Below are positions 6,867-10,567 of a DNA stretch of 10,567 nucleotides, one piece after another (within the stretch, counting starts at the first letter, position 1; every line of letters starts with the position of its first letter). The DNA comes from CAZPAH01 sp964584495 (GTDB lineage Bacteria > Krumholzibacteriota > Krumholzibacteriia > Krumholzibacteriales > Krumholzibacteriaceae): assembly GCA_964584495.1 (NCBI GenBank), contig CAZPAH010000101.1, positions 1 to 10,567 on the forward strand, given 5' to 3'. A program made the translations under genes and the position numbers. The notes below the pieces were generated by a model, which searched no databases, had not been told where the DNA came from, and was given only the letters and a program-made list of their open reading frames with translations.

Positions 6867-7307
6867 TCAACATTTCTCGTAATCGCTTATCTTATCTATC
6901 CTTGCCTTGTGCCGGCCCCCATCAAACCCGGTTTCCAGCCAGACCAACACAAGTTCTTCTATAGATGGATCATCCATACTCTTTGCCGAGAGGGCCAGAA
7001 CATTGGAATCGTTGTGCCTGCGGGTCATCCTTGCATCATCGACCGTCTTGCAGAGGGCCGCCCTCGCGCCCCTGACCTTGTTTGCGGCTATCGACACCCC
7101 TATGCCCGTGCCGCATATGACTATACCCCTGTCAACCTCTCCGGTTACCGTCTTCTCGGCCACCGGTATGGCATAGTCGGGGTAATCTACCGATTCGGTG
7201 CTTCCGGTGCCCATGTCGAGGATTTCGTACCCTTTTCCGGCGAGCATCGTTTTCAAACGTTCCTTTAGGGGGTAACCTCGATGATCGGAACCCAGCGCAA
7301 TCTTCAA
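6867..7307 (-). CDS. rpiB: Ribose-5-phosphate isomerase B
   Basis: Interconverts ribose-5-phosphate and ribulose-5-phosphate in the pentose phosphate pathway. From the TTG at 7307 it has 146 residues, normal for RpiB. It starts KIALGSDHRGYPLKE, with D8 and H9 in the substrate site. The active-site cysteine C65 is in ICGTGIGVSIAANK, and H98 is in TRRHNDSN. The C-terminal GGRHKARIDKI is also typical. The frame remains open to an ATG at 7358 inside ilvE, but that would add 17 residues that do not resemble the family. AGGAGG 5 nt before the TTG settles the choice. Related allose-6-phosphate isomerases share the fold, but this pairing with glyA and a YwlE-like gene supports RpiB. It is 32 nt downstream of ilvE. 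Confidence 0.95.
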   Translation of the reverse strand: MKIALGSDHRGYPLKERLKTMLAGKGYEILDMGTGSTESVDYPDYAIPVAEKTVTGEVDRGIVICGTGIGVSIAANKVRGARAALCKTVDDARMTRRHNDSNVLALSAKSMDDPSIEELVLVWLETGFDGGRHKARIDKISDYEKC

Positions 7308-7312
7308 GAAGC

Positions 7313-7318
7313 CCTCCT
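7313..7318 (-). promoter_or_regulatory. Ribosome binding site fixing the TTG start of rpiB
   Basis: AGGAGG on the minus strand, 5 nt before TTG 7307. It is a perfect core match and rules against the upstream in-frame ATG at 7358, which lies within ilvE. Confidence 0.75.
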
Positions 7319-7339
7319 GGAAAAAACCGGTGCTTCCTC

Positions 7340-8212
7340 CTATATGAAGTCGAGCCAATCCATCCTGTCTTTGACTTCGGCGTTAAGCACCTTGAAGAAC
7401 AGGTTCTGAAGCTCTGCGGTGATGGGACCGCGCTTTCCTTCTCCGATCTGTATCTTGTCTATACTGCGGATCGGCGATATCTCCGCCGCCGTCCCGGTAA
7501 AGAAGACCTCGTCGGCGATATAGAGCATCTCGCGGGGAATAAGCTGTTCCCTCACCTCGTACCCCAGGTCTCCCGCCAGGTCGATAACGGTGTTCCTGGT
7601 GATGCCCGGCAAAACGCTCGCACCCAGGGGAGGAGTGAAAATGATGCCGTCTTGGATCAGAAAGATATTCTCACCGCTACCCTCGCTGACATACCCGTTA
7701 GTGTCGAGGGCGATACCTTCGGTATAGCCGTTCTTTATCGCTTCCATCTTTATCAGTTGTGAATTCATATAATTAGCGCCGGTCTTGGCGAGCGCAGGCA
7801 GGGTGTTCGGGGCGATGCGGCTCCATGTCGACACGCACACGTCGACCCCCTGTTCAAGCGCTTCGGGACCCAGGTATTTGCCCCATTCCCAGACTACGAT
7901 GAACGCATTGATCGGGTTCGGGAAGGGGTTTACTCCAAGCTCGTTGTAGCCGCGGTAGACTACCGGCCTCACATAGCAGGCCTCCATCTTGTTCACCCTG
8001 ACGGTTTCTTTACAGGCCTCCATGAAATCGCCAATAGGGATCTCCGGCTGCATCCTGTACATCTTCGAGGAGTTATAGAGTCTCTGAATATGGGGTTGCA
8101 GGCGGAATATCGTACCGTAATGCACCACGTGGGCGCATACATGAATCTTAGCGTCATCCCAGTCGACGAAATTCCCGTCCATCCATACCTTATCAGACTT
8201 CTTCAAGGGCAT
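7340..8212 (-). CDS. ilvE: Branched-chain amino acid aminotransferase, with an apparent internal 16-residue deletion
   Basis: Fold-type IV PLP aminotransferase for the last step of Leu, Ile and Val synthesis. The start is ATG 8212 with AAGGAG 7 nt upstream. Recognisable parts are KVWMDGNFVDWDDAKIHV at the N-terminus, YVRPVVYRGYNELGVNP, the PLP-lysine region LPALAKTGANYMNS, EGIALDTNGYVSEGSGENIF, PPLGASVLPGITRNTVIDLA and DEVFFTGTAAEISPIRSID. Near residue 34 the sequence passes directly from HVVHYGT to IFRLQPHIQRL. E. coli IlvE has 16 residues here, S35 to V50 counting Met, including VFEGIRCY with the active-site Phe and Arg. The protein has 290 residues against about 306-309 in relatives. The frame is intact, so this is an in-frame deletion, either real or an assembly collapse. 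If real, activity is doubtful. Confidence 0.9.
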   Translation of the reverse strand: MPLKKSDKVWMDGNFVDWDDAKIHVCAHVVHYGTIFRLQPHIQRLYNSSKMYRMQPEIPIGDFMEACKETVRVNKMEACYVRPVVYRGYNELGVNPFPNPINAFIVVWEWGKYLGPEALEQGVDVCVSTWSRIAPNTLPALAKTGANYMNSQLIKMEAIKNGYTEGIALDTNGYVSEGSGENIFLIQDGIIFTPPLGASVLPGITRNTVIDLAGDLGYEVREQLIPREMLYIADEVFFTGTAAEISPIRSIDKIQIGEGKRGPITAELQNLFFKVLNAEVKDRMDWLDFI

Positions 8213-8301
8213 ACTCGCACTCCTTTGTATAGCTGAGTTTCAAGGAAGATCACATCGAAACCACCAGATATAAAAGCCCCGGTGTAAGACAAACCTCTCT
8301 C

Positions 8302-8330
8302 ATTATAGCGATAGGGACCTGTACGGGCAA
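8302..8330 (-). promoter_or_regulatory. Sigma70-type promoter for ilvE and downstream genes
   Basis: On the minus strand, TTGCCC (8330-8325) and a perfect TATAAT (8307-8302) are separated by exactly 17 nt. It lies in the 171-nt gap between the YwlE-like gene and ilvE and would leave a leader of about 80-85 nt before the ATG at 8212. The rest of the gap has no gene and no clear terminator; an AT-rich inverted pair ATTTTG/CAAAAT lies at about 8341-8364. I see no leader peptide or T-box features. Confidence 0.65.
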
Positions 8331-8383
8331 CCCCAAATTTCATTTTGTGCTGAAAAATCCAAAATACCTGAATTGCAGCCCTA

Positions 8384-8857
8384 TCATCTCGCAACCTTAT
8401 ATCTATCAGCGAGATAATCTATCAGTTTATATACCAGACCCTTAATATCCTCCCGTGATTTGATGTAGATCTCCCTCGTCCCACCGACCGGATCCTCTAT
8501 ATCGGGATCTCGCCTCGACCCGTCGAGGGCCCCCAGGGTTATGATCCTTCCCTCCTCACCGGGGAAAACCGCAAGAATATCCCTCCTTTGAGCTTCCGTC
8601 ATTGTTACTATCAGGTCCGCTTCCTTTCCCAGCTTTTTTGTCATTAACCTAGACAGATGGTCCGATAGATCTATACCGTCTTCGTTCAGGACATCCACCG
8701 CCATCGACGAGGCGGGCAGCCCGCTCCAGGCGGCCGTACCGGCCGACGAAAACTCGAACTCATCTTTCCATCCGGCCGGAAGGACCGATCTTGCGATCGC
8801 TTCGGCTATAGGGCTTCGGCATGTATTGCCTGTACATACGAATAATATCTTTTTCAT
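8384..8857 (-). CDS. Low-molecular-weight phosphatase, YwlE-like (possible protein-arginine phosphatase)
   Basis: Cysteine phosphatase of 157 residues. The P-loop C8-TGNTC-R14-S is complete, with catalytic C8 and R14. The general acid is probably D122 in the EDPVGG segment. Thr at P-loop position 12 matches Thr11 of Bacillus YwlE, the residue tied to phospho-arginine preference; tyrosine-specific relatives usually have Ile or Leu there. DPVGGTREIYIKSREDI also resembles DPFGGSIDIYKQTRDEL in YwlE. Nearby rpiB and glyA repeat the Bacillus ywlE-rpiB-glyA arrangement. No McsB kinase is visible, so arginine phosphatase is inference. The alternative is a Wzb-like tyrosine phosphatase, given the divergent glycosyltransferases. 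The frame stays open to 8986, but MKKILFVCTGNTCRS is the normal N-terminus, so I start at ATG 8857. Confidence 0.9.
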   Translation of the reverse strand: MKKILFVCTGNTCRSPIAEAIARSVLPAGWKDEFEFSSAGTAAWSGLPASSMAVDVLNEDGIDLSDHLSRLMTKKLGKEADLIVTMTEAQRRDILAVFPGEEGRIITLGALDGSRRDPDIEDPVGGTREIYIKSREDIKGLVYKLIDYLADRYKVAR

Positions 8858-8988
8858 AATTCCAGTCCGGGATGGAAGCAATCCGTTATACGCGGCGTTG
8901 TCCGGGACGACATTCCCGCACCTTTCCCGGGGGAGCACTTTATTCGATATCCTGTACCCTGTCATCCCTTGCGGGCCCGTCGCCATCC

Positions 8989-9018
8989 AGATTACTTTGC
9001 GGCACCCTCCGATGTCAA
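8989..9018 (-). promoter_or_regulatory. Candidate promoter for the YwlE-like gene
   Basis: On the minus strand, a perfect TTGACA (9018-9013) is followed after 18 nt by TAATCT (8994-8989). It would give a leader of about 125 nt before ATG 8857. The -10 is only partly canonical. It lies in the 301-nt intergenic stretch 8858-9158 between divergent genes; no convincing ORF was found in that stretch. Confidence 0.4.
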
Positions 9019-9093
9019 GGGCAAGCTAATAATCCATCCTTGGAGCGAAGCCCGCCCCATAAAGGTAAAATACGTCCGCCACCGCACCATGCC

Positions 9094-9122
9094 TTGAAAT
9101 CGGCACGAGATTCCTTTATCAT
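9094..9122 (+). promoter_or_regulatory. Candidate promoter for the glycosyltransferase genes
   Basis: TTGAAA (9094-9099), a 17-nt spacer and TATCAT (9117-9122) make a fair sigma70-type promoter. Transcription would begin near 9129, leaving about 30 nt before ATG 9159. Another AT-rich hexamer, GATAAT at 9130-9135, lacks a matching -35. Confidence 0.45.
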
Positions 9123-9134
9123 TGAATCTGATAA
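9116..9134. promoter_or_regulatory. Operator-like palindrome over the glycosyltransferase -10 region
   Basis: TTATCA, a 7-nt spacer TTGAATC, then TGATAA form perfect 6-bp inverted arms across 19 bp. The left arm covers the predicted -10 box, where a dimeric repressor would block transcription. The base composition recalls Fur-type AT-rich boxes, but it does not match the Fur consensus, so the regulator is unknown. Chance occurrence in AT-rich sequence is possible. Confidence 0.35.
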
Positions 9135-9158
9135 TATCTTATATGGAGCATCCCGGCT

Positions 9159-10325
9159 ATGGTGGAGAGGATAGACGGTTACGGGAAGATGGATATTAAA
9201 ACCGCCGTGACAGTGATATATTTCTCCGATGCCCCATACGCCGGAGGAGCGGAAAGGTATCTTTTTCTTCTCGCTTCCTCTCTCGACCGGGAGAGATTCA
9301 CTCCAATCGTCGTAACGACGCGGGCTCCAGGGATGAAACGGTTCAAGGAGACCGTTGAGCAGGCTGGTGTCACCGTACACGAGATCGAGATCGATCTGCT
9401 CCGCTTCCTCTCCGGCGCAAGGAGGTTTCAAACGCTCATCAAGCAGCTCGGCTGCGATATTCTACACATGAATCTACCGGGCCCCTTCGATTCGCAGTAC
9501 AGCCTCGTCGCCCCCCTCGCAAAGCTGACAGGCGTCAGGGGGGTAGTATCGACCGAGCACCTTCCAATGGTACCCTCGTTCCCGAAGGGCAGGTTTTTCA
9601 AGAGCATAGGAACAAGGTTCATAGACCGGGTCATCACGGTGAGCGAGAACAACCGCGATCACCTGGCCGGGAACCATCACGTGCCTCCGGAAAAGATAGA
9701 TGTCGTTCATATAGGCATACCGGACATTCCCGTCCCCGCACGAGGCGATTCGCGGGGGCGCCTCGGTTTGAATCCCGATTTGTTCTATCTGCTGATCGCA
9801 GGCTCCCTGGAGAAGCGAAAAGGTCACGAGATTCTTTTCAGGGCCGCCCTCACCCTGCCGGAACGGATTCATATACTAGTCGCCGGAAGCGGCGCGTTGG
9901 ACGAGAGCTACAGGCAGATCGCCGATTCCCTGGGGATCGGGGACAGGGTCCATTTCCTCGGACAGAGGGATGATATCCCCGACCTTCTCGCCGCTTCGGA
10001 TATCATGGTGCTCCCCTCCCTGCTAGAAGCGACTCCGTACATCGTTATCGAGGCCATGGCGGCCGGCATACCGGTAATCGCGAGCGGAATCTTCGGGATA
10101 CCGGAGCTCGTCAAGGATTCCGAAACGGGCATCCTGGTCGAACCGGGGAACGAGGCCTCCCTTGCAGCCTCAATCATGAAGCTGATGGATAACGAATCCC
10201 TGAGAACGGGAATGGGAAAAGCGGGATTGGCGCGCTTTCGAAGCTATTTCACCCTTAACGAATCGGTCTCAAGGACGGTGGACGTCTACAACAAGATCCT
10301 GCATCCGTCCGGAGAGGAGAGCTGA
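9159..10325 (+). CDS. GT4-family glycosyltransferase (GT-B fold)
   Basis: Retaining glycosyltransferase of 388 residues that transfers a sugar from a nucleotide-sugar donor, probably onto a surface polysaccharide or lipid-linked intermediate; the substrate cannot be read. The N-terminal Rossmann domain has the APYAGGAERY loop (25-34) and CDILHMNLPGP (99-109). VVSTEH (129-134) and DRVITVSENNRDHL (156-169) follow. The C-terminal domain has LIAGSLEKRKGHEILFRA (212-229), VAGSGALDE, VHFLGQRDDIPDLLAASDIMVLPS, and the family E-x7-E motif E290...E298 in LEATPYIVIEAMAAGIPVIAS, which binds the donor nucleotide. There is no signal peptide or membrane segment. The start is ATG 9159 with GGAG 10 nt upstream; ATG 9189 (MDIKTAV) is a good alternative. 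It is divergent from the YwlE-like gene and 1 nt from the next gene. Confidence 0.92.
   Translation: MVERIDGYGKMDIKTAVTVIYFSDAPYAGGAERYLFLLASSLDRERFTPIVVTTRAPGMKRFKETVEQAGVTVHEIEIDLLRFLSGARRFQTLIKQLGCDILHMNLPGPFDSQYSLVAPLAKLTGVRGVVSTEHLPMVPSFPKGRFFKSIGTRFIDRVITVSENNRDHLAGNHHVPPEKIDVVHIGIPDIPVPARGDSRGRLGLNPDLFYLLIAGSLEKRKGHEILFRAALTLPERIHILVAGSGALDESYRQIADSLGIGDRVHFLGQRDDIPDLLAASDIMVLPSLLEATPYIVIEAMAAGIPVIASGIFGIPELVKDSETGILVEPGNEASLAASIMKLMDNESLRTGMGKAGLARFRSYFTLNESVSRTVDVYNKILHPSGEES
10315..10319 (+). promoter_or_regulatory. Ribosome binding site for the TTG start of the second glycosyltransferase
   Basis: AGGAG within GGAGAGGAGAG, 7 nt before TTG 10327. It lies inside the last codons of the upstream glycosyltransferase, which suggests coupled translation. 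Confidence 0.6.
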
Positions 10326-10326
10326 T

Positions 10327-10567
10327 TTGAAAATTCTCCTTCCCCTCCCATACACACCTTACCCGGTCCAGAGGGGAACGGACAGGCTTATCCTGAACCT
10401 CATAGACGGCCTTTCGGCCAGGCACGAGGTAACCCTGGCGACAATGACCCTTTCCGATGAAGAAACCGTTTCCCTCAAGGAGATCGAGCGGCCCAATGTC
10501 GCCGTTTATCCGATGCTGGCCCCCAACAGGAAAAGCGGGATTCACAGGATCGCCTACAAGTTGAAAA
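10327..10567 (+). CDS. Probable second glycosyltransferase, N-terminal part (cut by window edge)
   Basis: Eighty codons are visible before the window ends. The translation begins, counting TTG as Met, MKILLPLPYTPYPVQRGTDR and continues with LILNLIDGLSARHEVTLATM. This is the typical GT4/GT-B opening: beta-strand MKILLPLP, a Gly-containing loop that receives the acceptor, a helix, then HEVTLAT. The C-terminal E-x7-E domain lies outside the window, so the assignment rests on the N-terminal pattern and on the neighbouring glycosyltransferase. TTG is chosen because of the strong AGGAG 7 nt upstream, the position 1 nt after the upstream TGA, and the family-typical MKI start. The two are certainly co-transcribed. 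Confidence 0.72.
   Translation, partial: MKILLPLPYTPYPVQRGTDRLILNLIDGLSARHEVTLATMTLSDEETVSLKEIERPNVAVYPMLAPNRKSGIHRIAYKLK

Noticed and set aside
7308..7358. Upstream ATG start for rpiB inside ilvE
   Set aside because: It would add 17 residues unlike RpiB and overlap ilvE. AGGAGG 5 nt before TTG 7307 fits better.
8203..8394. 63-codon minus-strand ORF between the phosphatase and ilvE
   Set aside because: It overlaps both neighbours in another frame, contains the promoter, and its translation has no recognisable pattern.
8858..8986. N-terminal extension of 43 codons on the YwlE-like phosphatase
   Set aside because: The open frame continues to 8986, but the extension has no family similarity, while MKKILFVCTGNTCRS is the standard N-terminus. 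The extension lies in the intergenic promoter region.
8872..9174. 100-codon plus-strand ORF in the divergent intergenic region
   Set aside because: Its translation shows no domain pattern, it overlaps the start of the glycosyltransferase gene in another frame, and it contains both predicted promoters.

Overview
The window looks like chromosomal housekeeping DNA from an uncultivated or draft-assembled bacterium. A run of 10 Ns at 1176-1185 shows that it is a scaffolded assembly. Isoprenoid-chain synthesis, a Tat translocase subunit and a Sec-exported protein indicate a free-living, respiring bacterium, probably with a complex envelope. I cannot place its phylum with confidence. No mobile element, CRISPR array, tRNA, rRNA or phage gene was seen.

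Layout: twelve genes lie on the minus strand from about 8857 down to 1. In transcription order they are a YwlE-like low-molecular-weight phosphatase, a branched-chain aminotransferase (ilvE), rpiB, glyA, a dCMP deaminase, nrdR, a Sec-exported protein of unknown function, tatC, a long-chain polyprenyl diphosphate synthase, amrS (radical SAM), rsfS and the 5' end of argS. Spacing is tight, mostly 0-50 nt, with larger gaps before the exported protein (about 100 nt), before the polyprenyl synthase (about 130 nt) and before ilvE (about 170 nt). The ilvE gap holds a strong sigma70-type promoter. Divergently, on the plus strand from 9159, are two tandem GT4-type glycosyltransferases; the second runs off the end of the window.

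How the genes fit together: rpiB, glyA, dCMP deaminase and nrdR form a coherent nucleotide/one-carbon set (ribose-5-phosphate, methylene-THF, dUMP, control of ribonucleotide reductase). The ywlE-rpiB-glyA neighbourhood resembles the Bacillus ywl-glyA region. The rsfS-argS end concerns translation. The polyprenyl synthase and TatC serve the membrane. The two glycosyltransferases probably open a surface-polysaccharide locus.

The most notable anomalies are an apparent in-frame loss of about 16 residues from the active-site segment of IlvE; an N-gap inside amrS whose stated length breaks the reading frame; frequent TTG start codons (five of 14 genes, each with supporting evidence); an unassigned exported protein just upstream of tatC; and a perfect 6-7-6 palindrome over the -10 box of the glycosyltransferase promoter. 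I see no convincing evidence for a wholly new multigene system.
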